NCBI GenBank assembly: GCA_964006375.1
Contig: OZ023265.1
Span: forward strand, 112,423,084-112,487,083
DNA length: 64,000 nucleotides
Direction: 5' to 3'
DNA from: Tillus elongatus
Lineage: Eukaryota > Arthropoda > Insecta > Coleoptera > Cleridae
Positions 20,251 through 32,056 of the stretch are shown here, piece by piece (position 1 is the stretch's first letter; every line of letters begins with the position of its first letter). The position numbers and the translations under genes were made by a program. The notes beneath the pieces were generated by a model that ran no database searches, was not told the origin of the DNA, and saw only the letters and a program-made list of their open reading frames with translations.

Positions 20251-20571
20251 AATTCTGGACGCAGAAAGTGCGTTATGGTAGTGAATTTTCATAAAAATGT
20301 TTTTAATAACAAATATGTGTGTTTTTTTTAAGAAAGCAGGCATCAAATTTGGTTACCAGTATAACCTATATAGTAAAAACAATGTGCCTTGTTTCATCAA
20401 AATAACTTTATTGTGTGAAAATGTACAAAAATTTCCAAAAGTAAACTTAAAGTGTTCCCGAAAAAACACGTTTCTTGGTCAACCTTATAGGTTAATAGCA
20501 AATTGAGCTGTTCAAATATGAAACATTTGATCAAAATTCGCTACCATAACGCAGTTGCTGCGTCCAGAATT
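20251..20571. mobile_element. MITE made of two inverted H-family 5' ends
   Basis: The left end AATTCTGGACGCAG.AAGTGCG is mirrored at the right by CGCAGTTGCTGCGTCCAGAATT; the inverted repeats extend about 45 bp (TTATGGTAG.GAATTTT..AT). The interior is non-coding and contains CATCAAATTTGGTTACCAGT. A second copy with the same ends and interior is at 48,147-48,466, so this is a genuine small repeat family. Confidence 0.8.
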
Positions 20572-20849
20572 TCTTTTCTTACAAACATGCATTATGTTTC
20601 GATGGAAAATGCAAAAATGCAATAACATAAGGCGTGTTTGATTAAAAAAAAAATGGAAATTTGTATCACCAACGACTTATGGGCCATCCTGTGATTGTAG
20701 AAATATTATTTTAAGATGTAGCTCAAGACACCCTATAATTAATATATACAAAAATTTTTCATATCTTATATAATAACGGATATATTGAGCTTTATTGATT
20801 TTTTACGAAAATTAGACAAAAATTAAATACCATTAAACGATAAACTCTA

Positions 20850-21637
<788 letters not shown>

Positions 21638-21711
21638 TGTGTGTATAAGCGAGAGTAGCTACTGCTTCTGACTATATACAGGATATTGAAGTGTTACTAT
21701 CGGATATATGA

Positions 21712-22190
21712 AAAATTCGGGACGCAGCAAGTGCGTTATGGTAGTCAATTTTTATTAAATGCTTCAAGTTTGAATAACTCAATTTTCTATAAACTTAAAA
21801 AGTTTAATTTTGGTACCTAGTAAGGCCTTTTCTAAGGCAGGATATTCATTAATTTCATTAAAATAACTTTGTAATTTTCAGAGAAAAAACATTTTTTTTG
21901 AAAAAACAATTAAAATCTGAATAACTCAATTTTATATAAACTTAGACAGTTAAATTTTGGTACGTAGTAAGGCCTCTACCAAGGCAATATACTGCGTAAC
22001 TTTCATCAAAACAGCTTTCTTATTTTCGGAGAAAAAAATTTTTTTTAAGAGAAAACTCAAAATTTTCTCAGAAATCCCTGTCCGATTTTCCTGGATAACG
22101 AACTTGTCCAAGCCATTAATAAAAGAAAGGCACTTGCCGAGTTTCATCGAAATTGGTTAATTATCACATGGATACACACACACACACACA

Positions 22191-22275
<85 letters not shown>

Positions 22276-22388
22276 TTAAACTGACCCCGGATATGGGTTC
22301 TAGGGGTCATAGTTTGCGCTCATTTGAAAATTTTTTTGCATCATCGATACCTCTATATTAGTGAATTTTTATTAATAAAAATTCACTA
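21712..22388 (+). mobile_element. Family H, best-delimited copy (about 675 bp, (TA)n core)
   Basis: The 5' end is GGGACGCAGCAAGTGCG, which contains the short palindrome CGCAGCAAGTGCG, followed by TTATGGTAGT. The body carries two copies of a TGAATAACTCAATTTT...TTTTGGTAC block (from about 21,770 and 21,917), then TGGATAACGAACTTGTCCAA, a (CA)/(TA) core (22,170-22,270), CTGACCCCGGATATGGGTTC, and the terminal hairpin TTAGTGAATTTT-loop-AAAATTCACTAA (about 22,358-22,386). A palindromic 5' end, a 3' hairpin and an internal microsatellite match the known layout of Helentron-associated elements (HINE/DINE-1 type). I infer that kinship; no rep/helicase gene is present. Confidence 0.75.
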
Positions 22389-23193
22389 AAAACCGGTCGG
22401 AGTATTTTGATTAAAAGTTGGTGGGGTGATATGTAGGGGACACATTTTGAAATATTTTTGACATTTACCTCTCCCTCTTATTTTGTAAGGCCAGTGTCAC
22501 GTTATAAATGTCAATGTTAAGTTAAATGACGGTTCTGTTCTAAAAGGTGTTCGAAATCTCCTCCATTTACATCCAAACATTTAAAAATTCTTCTCTGGCA
22601 AGGGTAGCGTAGATTATTCAACATTTCGGGGGTTACTGTTGTACACGCGTGTCTAATCCGGTATCTTATATTTTCTAGTCTATTTGGTGTTATAGCCATA
22701 ACTTCCTCTTTTATAAATCCCCAAAAAAAATCTAAAGGCGGGAGATCAGTAGACATTTGCGGACTAGTTTGCCGGGCCACCACGACCAATCTGTCTATCT
22801 GCAAACATATTTTTAAGAGTGTCTTTGACTTGGAGCGTAAAGTGTGGCAAGGCTCCGTCTTGCTGAAACCACAGCTTTTTCATAAGTACGCATTACAGGA
22901 CATTTAGAACACCTTTTAGAACACAACTGTCGTCAACCATAAGGTATTTCATGCTAGTTTTTATTCTAATTTCATTTCTTGGAAAACACATACGTAGTTC
23001 TTCACGGACAAAAAAAACATTTCATTGGACATTCTTAACGTAGCACCGGCTCTGCAAAATAAGGAGGAGGAGTAAATCTCGAAAATATTTCAAAATGTGT
23101 CCCCCAGACTACTTATCACCTCACCAAATTCTTAGCAAAACACTATGCGGTTTTTCAGATATCCGATCGTAACATTGTAAAATCGTCACCCTG
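22383..23193 (-). pseudogene. Mariner-like element relic with transposase C-terminus
   Basis: The minus strand (22,804 down to 22,517) reads PPLDFFWGFIKEEV, then NRLENIRYRIRHACTTVTPE and NGGDFEHLL, the C-terminal part of a Tc1/mariner-type transposase, including the last catalytic Asp context (PLDFF). Inverted repeats flank it: GGGGACACATTTTGAAATAT (about 22,435) is mirrored by ATATTTCAAAATGTGTCCCC (about 23,085). The right end is ...CACCCTG at 23,193, followed by TA. The left end is lost against the neighbouring H copy. The upstream two-thirds of the gene is degenerate. Confidence 0.75.
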
Positions 23194-23667
23194 TATAATT
23201 ACGAATAATATAACATTAAAATATTTAAGACCAAAACTTTAGTTTGGTGTAGAGTAAGTGTAAGATAAATATAAGTCAGGTTAGAACAGATATACGTCAG
23301 GGGGGTAGAATGCTTCGTTCTATTATTGTTGACACATATAGCTCATTTTTAGACATTGGAATCGAAAAGTAAGAGTGTGCGGGTGGTAGAGGTTGAGAGG
23401 CTTGAGAACCTAAGTAGTGAACGGCGGTTAAATGTCCAGTCTAAAAGTGTTGTAGTGTATTATCTAATATGAAAACTATAAGGCGAAGCACGCACAAGTA
23501 TAAATATACCTACGTGTTTTATCATATTTGTTGTGAAATTTAGGTGTAAATTTGTGTTACCTAATTGTTCTTGGCAAATAAATAAATTAATTATATTTTA
23601 GATCAATCAATTTTTTATAAGTAAACTCTAGGTACCTATTCATGTAATTTATAAGCTTGACACTAGT

Positions 23668-23792
23668 TTTTAGTGAATTATCGTACAAAAAATTCACCAA
23701 TATAGTGATCCCCATATTTGAATTTTGAAAAAAATTGTTCAAATGACCGCGAAGTAGGACCCCTAGAACCCATATCCGGGGTCAGTGTTTTA

Positions 23793-23888
<96 letters not shown>

Positions 23889-24005
23889 TAATAAAATAAA
23901 AAAACTGACTCCGGATATGGGTTCTAGGAGTCCTACTTTTTCAAAATTCAAAAGTGGGGATCACTCTATTGGTAATTTTTTTGTACAATAATTCACTATA
24001 AACTA
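23668..24005. repeat. Two H-family 3' halves in mirror orientation around a (TA)n core
   Basis: The left half starts with TTTTTAGTGAATTATCG (inverted hairpin) and reads inward to AACCCATATCCGGGGTCAGT. The right half starts at about 23,895 with ACTGACTCCGGATATGGGTT and ends with AATAATTCACTATAAACT. Between them lies a TA/ACATA tract (about 23,797-23,886). The whole is an imperfect palindrome of about 340 bp. Confidence 0.75.
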
Positions 24006-24414
24006 ATGTCATGCAGAATTTTTAACAGCTGTGTCTTTTTCAGGAAATGTTTACCTTGTTCCTATCTGCCGTGCCGCCCATGAAATATCGAATAATATTA
24101 AGTATGAAAAAATAGGGGCAATTAAAATCTATGACCTTAACATAAACATTCACAGATATGGGTGCTTCTTAGCGTTTCTATTGTAGTGGCACCTCCGTAG
24201 ATAAATAAGAATTCACCACAACAGAATAAGCAATCTGTGACAGTTCATTCTACTTCTACATACACATTAATACACTACAGTTTTTTCACAGTTTAATTTT
24301 CCTCATGATTTTTGCAACGTAGTCATCATAATAGGCAAACACGTACTGAGGCGGTCGTTGGTTTTTATTAGGGATATTTATTATTATAACAAAACCGAAA
24401 AAAAATCTCTTTCT

Positions 24415-25070
<656 letters not shown>

Positions 25071-25151
<81 letters not shown>
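25071..25151. repeat. (TA)n microsatellite
   Basis: About 80 bp, continuous with the right side of the solo LTR. Confidence 0.97.
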
Positions 25152-25153
<2 letters not shown>

Positions 25154-25156
25154 CTA

Positions 25157-25259
25157 ATATGATATTTTGATTAATTTCTCAGCACGGATATTGCGCAAAC
25201 CAGATAATCCGCACACGAATAATCAAACGTATACTACATACAAACATACATACACACAC

Positions 25260-25340
<81 letters not shown>
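25157..25340. repeat. Duplicated unit plus (TA)n, copy 2
   Basis: The second copy of the 24,415-24,618 unit, followed by CA-rich sequence and (TA)n (25,264-25,340). Confidence 0.8.
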
Positions 25341-25342
<2 letters not shown>

Positions 25343-25860
25343 ACCGATAACTCAAAAAATAATGGACCGATTTTGAAGAAGCTTTGCTGGTGTTTTCGTT
25401 TTAGACAAGTTTTTTAGCCAGGAAAATAGGACCAGGTTTTCCGGGAAAATTTAGGCTTTTCTGTCGGAGTTTTTTTATCCTGAAATAGCAAAGCTATGAA
25501 AATCGAATTTGATACGCAAATCTACGTTATAAAAAGTAAACACACGCCAAAATATAGGTCTTTATGTTCACGAAAAAAGTTATTAGCATTTATTTAAAAA
25601 AATCTATGAAAGTTCACAACCATAACGCATTTGCTGCGTTTAGACCTTTAATACCTAAATTCGCATACAAATAATTTATAATTTGGCTAAAAAAATACAC
25701 ATATAAAAATTCAAACGGATCCTGGATGTGGGTTTCAGGGGTTCTAACTCGCGCTCATTTGAAGACATTTTCAAAGACGATTTAAGGCATAAGTTAAATT
25801 TTTTACAAAAATTTGCTTAAACGAAAAAAATAAACGCTTCTGAATCGAAATTACTCCCGT
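25341..25860 (-). repeat. Family H copy in reverse orientation, plus a forward 3' fragment
   Basis: ATCACACCGATAACTCAAAA begins right after the (TA)n tract, followed by TTTTAGCCAGGAAAAT and CCAGGTTTTCCGGGAAAATT. The segment ends with CATAACGCATTTGCTGCG (about 25,623-25,640), the H-family 5' end in reverse. A separate fragment at about 25,700-25,860 has the 3'-side motifs (GGATGTGGGTTTCAGGGGTT, GCGCTCATTTGAAGACATTT) in forward orientation. Confidence 0.7.
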
Positions 25861-26439
25861 ATCTTAGCTAAAGCAAGGGAGATTTAGGTGCCATCTAACT
25901 ATTAGGACAGACATAACGTCATCACTGCTGCATCATTGAACACAAAGTATTGAATGCCAATTTTGCGGTAAATTAATTGGAAGTGAAGTACTTAAGAAAG
26001 TTAGTGCAGTTTATCGAAGTTCTAACTCTAGTGCTGAAACTGTGGTTTGCCTTCACCTTGACCTAACTCACAGTGTTCATTCAAGAAAAATTTCTAGTGG
26101 TGTAAGTGCGCTAAGTTTGAGAATTTTATAAACATAAAATTCAAAGAAATTCTTATTTACAATTAGAAAATTATATTATTTTAAATATATGGAGTGGTGC
26201 TCTATTACTATAATTCATCCAATGTGAGCTAATATATTTGTTTGAGTTTTCTCTAATTTTTCTTTTGACTTTCTTTTTATCTTTACGACATAAGTGGCTT
26301 CTCCACTTCATCCTTTTTAGGAGTTTAGGTCTGACTTTTGACCTCTAGTGCCTGCCCTTTTTATTTTGTGAAAAACTAGTTTTTCATTCGCGTCTTCTTG
26401 CTCGCGCTGCAAGTTTTCGTCATCTTCATATTGACTAAT

Positions 26440-27215
26440 GGGCACCGCTTGACTTTTTTGCTTCTGAAAGAAAATCTTTGCTAAAAATCATTATGTTCAC
26501 TGGAAAACGGCCTGTTTGTCAAAATCCATTCACTGCCCTCTCGCGACTTTGAACTTTTAAATACGCTTTGGCCAATAGTTCATTGATGTCGAAGTGAGAT
26601 ACTGGACGATTATTTGTTCCTAAAAAATAGCTTATCTATTACTATAAGAGGTTTTAAAAGGCCACATCACGATTTTGTCGAAAAGCTGCATCTTGTGCAT
26701 CGTGTGCGCGGTAAACACAACATCTAAATTCTTCGTGTAAGTATGATGGCCGTCCAAAATCACAAAAAGCGTTCCTGGCACTTGGTCTTACATGTTCTAT
26801 AAAATGGTTGACCTTTGCGTAAAAATGTCCAGCTAGATGGGTCAAGAGGAAAAATAGTCCATGCAACAGTTCACTCGTTTAATCAGTCGCTGGCATATTT
26901 GCGAGGAAATATAAGTAAAGCGGCACATAATTGCCACTTGCAGTGACGCAAAAGATACGAATCACTAAAAAGCCTCGTTTTGTAGATAAGAGCAACCCTA
27001 TTTGGCGTTTCCTTCTTAAAGAGAAAACCTCCGGGCATTTAGATTGGACAATGCTAAGCCCGCTTTCATCAATACAAAAAATTTGATTAGCCATGAAATT
27101 GTTTTGTTCACTTTCTCTCTCGTGAAGCTTAAAAAATGTGTTTGCTTAAAGTTCGCTAAAAATATTACAACTCTTGAATTACCACCTTGTGAAAATGTAG
27201 GCATGCTCAATTTTT
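26440..27215 (-). pseudogene. Pogo/jerky-type DDE transposase relic
   Basis: Minus-strand pieces: FTREKVNKTI (near 27,120); FCIDESGLSIVQSKCPEVFS (about 27,024-27,083), the first catalytic Asp block (usual I-N-x-DE-G); RKRQIGLLLSTKRG; FCVTASGNYVPLYLYF; then GHFYAKVNHFIEHVRPSARN, FCDFGRPSYLHEEFRCCVYR (where D-GH-SH is expected) near 26,740. Frameshifts and substitutions destroy the second Asp. This is a different family from the Tigger fragments at 15 and 36 kb. Confidence 0.7.
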
Positions 27216-27249
27216 GTAAAATCAGATTAATAATTTATGATGTTTGAAA

Positions 27250-28097
27250 ACAACATTTACGTATCATAACTGAAGTAATTATATAAAGTCGCTAATATGA
27301 CGTAATACTGAGCCAGAATTCTTCCTAAATAATTCATTCTAACAGTTAATATAACGTACGCGTTGCCTTGTTAGAAAAATGTGATTCTTTCTGCCCACTT
27401 CATTTTATATACTACCTTCACAAAGCCCGAAAAGAATTCATCTGCAATACTTCGCGCTCTACTCAACCGAAATTTTTACTTCAGTACATATTTTCCGTCT
27501 CTATCATAACCGGGTACTAAGATATTCTATTTTATTTTCATCGCATTTTAAATGGAAATACATGATTTAAAATTCAAAGTATGTTACATCGGATTCTAGA
27601 AATGTCTCGCAAAGCAATCCAGAACGCCCCAGCTGCATTATATTATATTTTGCATCTAGATGCATAAATGCGTTATTTTGTATAATGCCGAAAAGCGCAT
27701 ATTCACAGAGAAATACGTTGTAAGTTAAAAGCAGAATTGATAAACTAACGGGATTTATTTATTTGCCTTTTGTGTAAAAATTACTATTTACAAGACGATG
27801 GACTTTACAGTTTTAAAAACAAATATCAAATAAACAACAAATCAAATTATACAATATGTTAGTGTTTAAAATTTGACCATGTTAATTATGGCAACGTGTC
27901 GCTATGATTTCTGGTCTGCTGTGTCTCCATTCGAATTATATTTCCCCAATAATAGTAATCATATAGTTTTATTTTAGTCATAGTGTGTCTGTATTGAAGT
28001 GAAGATCGTGTATTTTCTGCATCAGATTTACCACTATTTTGAAAATATAAAATATTATTTTATTATTTCTGAACGTCATAACGTCTGGGTTTGACAT
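27250..28097. other. AT-rich spacer with no recognisable gene
   Basis: Nothing recognised on either strand. Confidence 0.5.
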
Positions 28098-28493
28098 GGT
28101 TAAAGGAAAATTAAAGGCTTTATACTACCAAACAAACTAATTTATTCTCAAAACCCTACGCGTTTCAGCACATTAACGTGCCATCTTCACGGGTTTAGAC
28201 AAAATTCCTGTCTCAATTACAGAAAGATGGTGTATGAAAAGTTGTCAAAGTTTGGCTTTTCATCTGTTGTCCTCAGTATTCCAAACGGAAACTGCGAAAA
28301 CCAGGAAAACAGGAACATCACAAGACTTGAAGAAAACCAGAGGATGAATGGAAAAGACGCTTGTTTTTTGGTCTAATTTTTCATACAGCATATTTCTGTA
28401 ATTAAGACAGGATTTTGTCTAAACCCCTGAAGATGGCACGTTAATGTGTTGAAACTCGTAGGGTTGTATAAAGCCGTTAATTTTCCTCTAACC
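28098..28493. mobile_element. Fold-back element with about 115-bp inverted arms
   Basis: The left arm (GGTTAAAGGAAAATTAA..GGCTTTATAC, then CCCTACGCGTTTCAGCACAT, TAACGTGCCATCTTCACGGG, TTTAGACAAAAT) is repeated in reverse at 28,375-28,493. The left arm carries an extra stretch of about 24 bp. The spacer is about 130 bp and non-coding. The core ATGGCACGTTAATGTG..GAAAC is reminiscent of repeats common in arthropod genomes, but I cannot name the family. Confidence 0.7.
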
Positions 28494-28637
28494 AAATATT
28501 ATTTTAAATTTGATCGTAAAGTGCTAGTAATACTAATTTATAGTTGTGTTAATTTATTCAGATAGTATTTATTTTTAGATTGTTGAAAATTACGTTTTCA
28601 AATAAATTGTTGTAAATATATAGTCATAGAAACAGAT

Positions 28638-28663
28638 ACGGGCGGGCCTTGTTGCCCGCCCGT
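28638..28663. other. GC-rich perfect hairpin in AT-rich DNA
   Basis: ACGGGCGGGC-CTTGTT-GCCCGCCCGT: a perfect 10-bp stem with a 6-base loop. It lies about 50 bp upstream of the Jockey ORF1 relic and could be part of its 5' untranslated region. Confidence 0.7.
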
Positions 28664-28689
28664 AAATATATCAGACGCTGTATCGGTAA

Positions 28690-29174
28690 GTGATAATAAT
28701 TTATTAAATGCCAATATACCTGTAGCAGATAATGCGAGGTTAATGGACCTTGAAAATAAATATTTACCAGCTGGTCATGGGCCGTATTTTGTTCTTGTGT
28801 AGCATGTTAATAAAAACATAGGAGGATTATTTCCAGTACGTGTAGGGTATTATTTATACATAACTGAGACATGCAAAAAGGAGATTGTTGATATTAAGTC
28901 TATTGGAACTAATACAGTAAAAGTTATATTGAAATCGTTTAAGACAGCTAATGATATGATAAACAATGAGTTGCTAACAAAAAAATGGTTTAGTTGCGTT
29001 TATCCCAAAATTATATATACAACGAAGGGGCGCTGTCGGGCTAGTGGACACAATCTTTGATGAGGCATATTTGCTAGATTCCATCTAATCTAAAAGTAAA
29101 GTAGCAGAGGTCAAGAGGATGTATAAACGAGTATTAAATGAAGAGGGTACATCAAAATTGGTCACACGACAAAT
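28690..29174 (+). pseudogene. Jockey-type ORF1 (gag-like) relic, segment 1
   Basis: The frame reads NARLMDLENKYLPAGHGPYF, VNKNIGGLFPVRVGYYLYI, IVDIKSIGTNTVKVILKSFK and LTKKWFSCVYPKI. After a frameshift it continues with GVDTIFDEAYLLDSI and RVLNEEGTSKLVTRQ. This is the N-terminal half of a Jockey-clade nucleic-acid-binding ORF1 protein. It stops at an inserted DNA transposon (29,175) and resumes exactly at 31,806. Confidence 0.8.
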
Positions 29175-29479
29175 GGACCCTCTTGTACAATAAGGAACCA
29201 ACTTACAATTTTTGCTAAACTGAGGTAATACGACTTTAGAATGTTAATTTTCTATTTCTTTGTTTGCAACAAGGAACCAAAAAGCAGTTCACCGTTGGCG
29301 CCATCTACTGACCTAAAGACTCAACTAAAAACTGCAGATCCCATCTATAACGTTTTGCAATACAGAACCCAGCGATCTGGTTCTTTATTGCAAAACACTA
29401 AGACAGCATGCGCTTACAAGGGCCGCATGTTTACAGTGTCTAATAAGTGTGTTAGCTTTTAAAATAATGTCATCAAGGG

Positions 29480-31270
29480 CATAGTTATATGATTCAAATG
29501 ACGAAGATTCTCCTGAAAATAAGACTGTGTTCGAAAATGATAATACTAATGAGTATGCAACTGAAAATATGAACAAGGCCAGACCAAAAAAATAAAGAGA
29601 AAGTTTCTATATCAAAACAGAAGCACAGGGAACAGACAGAAAAGTAGAAACGAAATCTATTATTCTGCGAAAGGAAAATTAGTAACTCCAAAATGATTAC
29701 AAATGTTATTGCATAAGTAGATGTTACATGAAAGTATCTGTTGAGGCACGGAGAGCAATGTTCATGCATTATTTGAGCCTGGAAGATTACAACACACAGA
29801 CGGCATGTATTAAGACATGTGTAAAAGAAGTAGGAAAAAAAAAGGAACACAGGAAATAATTCTGTAGAACGAAAATTTTCTAGAATCTCCGAAATCAAAT
29901 CTGTGGAGAGCTATTTGTACATACATTGGGAATTTCTAGAAAGCGGGTAAATACTGCACTGAAAAAAGTTAGGAATCTTGCAATACCGGATAAGAGAGGA
30001 ATAGCCGATGGTCATAACAAGATGTCCTTGGAGCAAAATAACCCTGTAATAGCTCATATAAACCAATTTCCTCGTTATAAATCACACTATTGTCGCAGTA
30101 TAAAAAAAAACAAGAATGTGTGTCAATTGGGGTTATATAGAGAAGGAAATCAAAACTATGTGTGCTTATCGGAGAATATTTTTGACCGAATTTCACCTGA
30201 ATACCTAAATTTCCAAAAAGATACGTGTAATAAATGGGATCAGTATGAAACAAAAATGAAGAATATACTGGATGAAGAAGACAATCAACGAATGCCCATG
30301 ATGTGCATTTAAGAGAAGCTGAACTGGCTAGAGAGAAAATGAATGCAGATTTAGGCCATGCAAAAGATGATGTAGAAACAGAAACCCTAACCTTCGATTA
30401 GCAAAAAACGCTTCCTCTTCTGCGCTTGATCACCAAGATAATTTTCTACAACGACAACTGGAAAGGGAAGAAAATTGACTTTCAACGTTTGGGTAGAGGG
30501 TCAGGCAGGGAGAGGTTTCCAAGAAGTTGGCTCATGCCGAAGGAGATATATTATGAATCAGGTTGACCATTGTCTACAATTTTTGAATTTATGGATCGAT
30601 TAATGCCGAGGGCAAAACAGAAATATAAACATCGTCTTGCTTTTGAAATTTATTCTAGAAGAAAATGAGTTTTTACAGGAAATTCGTTTAAATTTTTTAG
30701 TTCCGGGTCATACATTCCCGCCCAATGATAGCGACTTGGGAGATCTAGAGTGTGCCCTAAAAAGCTGCAGAAGCTGTATTCACCTAAACATTACGTCAGA
30801 ATAATGAAGAGCTGTGGGAATAGAAATTAATTTGTTGTAAATATTATGAAAAAAGGGGACTTTTTTGTTTCAATCCAAAAAGTTGAGAAAGAAATTACAA
30901 ATATAAACATGGATGCACGAAAAAATAAATTGGTTGAATATAAAACATATCAAGCTTTGTAAAGATAAACTATACAGCATTTTTGTAAAAACAACATATG
31001 ATGAGATTGAACCTTATAAGAAATTGACATTTATAAAAAAGGAAGGGAAGACAGTCAGCATCAAATAATAGTTTGTGTAAACAGTTAGAAACCCTTTGGC
31101 CCCAAGGAAAACCAGTAGCTGCTGCCAAAGTAGAAGGTATAAAATCTTATATGCATCTCATTCCTGTTGCCTATCAAAATTTTTATACAAATCTTGTTGT
31201 AGAAGAAGACATTGGGTGTTGCAATGGCGAACTAAATTTTGAATGGGAGGACCCAATACAAGACGAGTAG
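29480..31270 (+). pseudogene. Transposase relic, same group as the 37.8-40.3 kb gene
   Basis: The pieces in order: an acidic N-terminus (DSNDEDSPENKTVFEND); VSVEARRAMFMHYLSLEDYN; LGISRKRVNTALKKV; HINQFPRYKSHYCRSIKKNK (29,926-30,312 is one open frame); REAELAREKMNADLGHA; TETLTFD followed by a stop (the first Asp block, usually FDLQ); LVPGHTFPPNDSDLGDLE (the PGH-x-D block near the last acidic residue); and QLETLWPQGKPVAAAKVEGI. The same order of blocks occurs in the intact protein. The CDxCxGQNKN block is missing or deleted near 30,480-30,560. At least five stops or frameshifts. Confidence 0.8.
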
Positions 31271-31429
31271 TAATATTAATAAATAATCGACGGAAATAAA
31301 TGTTGTTATGGTATTTTGTGTTTTATCATTTTGTAACTTTCTTAATATCCGCAATTAAATTTTCGCAAAAAAGAAAAAAGTTATTTTTTTCTTCACTTTT
31401 CATCAACAATACAATATATTATACATTAA

Positions 31430-31635
31430 AAAGGTAAAGGTAAGATGCTTACTGGCAATTAGGCCATTGCTGACCCTTTTTGCTCATCTAAACTAACCTA
31501 CCCTCCACCTTGAGCTCGATCTCAACGACGACAGTGATTTGAAAAATCATCCGTCGCCGGTGAATCTCGAACCGTTGTCCCCAGAGTCCGTATTGGAAAG
31601 TCTGAATCGACTTCCCGCACGGCCACGGAGGCGCT
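31430..31635 (-). mobile_element. tRNA-derived SINE with 15-bp target duplication
   Basis: The minus-strand head is GCGCCTCCGTGGCCGTGCGG (A-box region), with the B-box-like GGTTCGAGATTCACC about 60 bp further in, resembling a tRNA with a long variable arm. The tail contains AGCAATGGCCTAATTGCC, close to the tail of the SINE at 14,548-14,729. Perfect 15-bp direct repeats TATATTATACATTAA flank it (31,415-31,429 and 31,636-31,650). It lies inside the decayed DNA transposon. Confidence 0.85.
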
Positions 31636-31805
31636 TATATTATACATTAATAATTAGCTTCTTGGATTAAAATATAAATAGTATATGAAAATAACGTCTA
31701 CATTTTTCTTTTCAGCACACCCAATTTTCCCAAATTTATTATTAAACTACCGTTTACTTATAAAATCATTTTTGCTGGTTGGTTCCTTATTGCAGAAGGG
31801 GGTCC

Positions 31806-32056
31806 AAATCATAATTATATCTTTTTTAGGGGACCAAATAGCAAAATGTATTAGGATTAATGGAGTACATTTTGAAGTAGAACCGTACATTTACCCTGTG
31901 GTACAATGTAAAAGATGCTTGTGCTATGGGCACACAGCAAAATTGTGTAAAAATACTCAAAGCGTGTGTAAAAAATATGTTAAAAATCATGAAAATACAC
32001 AAGAACGGTGCGCGAATAATAGTTACCACACATAATTCCACATCAAGGTCTTTATA
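31806..32056 (+). pseudogene. Jockey-type ORF1 relic, segment 2 (zinc knuckles)
   Basis: Continues segment 1: FLGDQIAKCIRINGVHFEVE, then VQCKRCLCYGHTAKLC and a second cluster CKKYVKNHENTQERC. These are CCHC-type knuckles of Jockey ORF1; the second has lost a cysteine (Y). A stop follows, and a mariner-like element begins at 32,057. Confidence 0.85.

Larger units (their letters stand above)
29175..31805 (+). mobile_element. Decayed DNA transposon with 28-bp TIRs and AAAT target duplication
   Basis: The ends are GGACCCTCTTGTACAATAAG (29,175) and its mirror, CTTATTGCAGAAGGGGGTCC (ending 31,805); the full inverted repeat is about 28 bp with four mismatches. AAAT is duplicated at 29,171-29,174 and 31,806-31,809. 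Removing the element and one AAAT restores a continuous Jockey ORF1 frame (..TRQ then IIIISFLGDQI), which proves the boundaries. It encodes a relic of the same transposase group as the gene at 37,832-40,311 and carries a SINE near its right end. A 4-bp duplication is compatible with the Sola superfamily; that name is tentative. Confidence 0.88.

Noticed and set aside
28098..28493. A CRISPR-like or bacterial integron structure, suggested by repeats
   Set aside because: It is a single inverted-repeat element in eukaryotic DNA, with no spaced direct repeats.
31560..31640. A tRNA gene with long variable arm
   Set aside because: Continuous with a SINE tail and bounded by 15-bp duplications.
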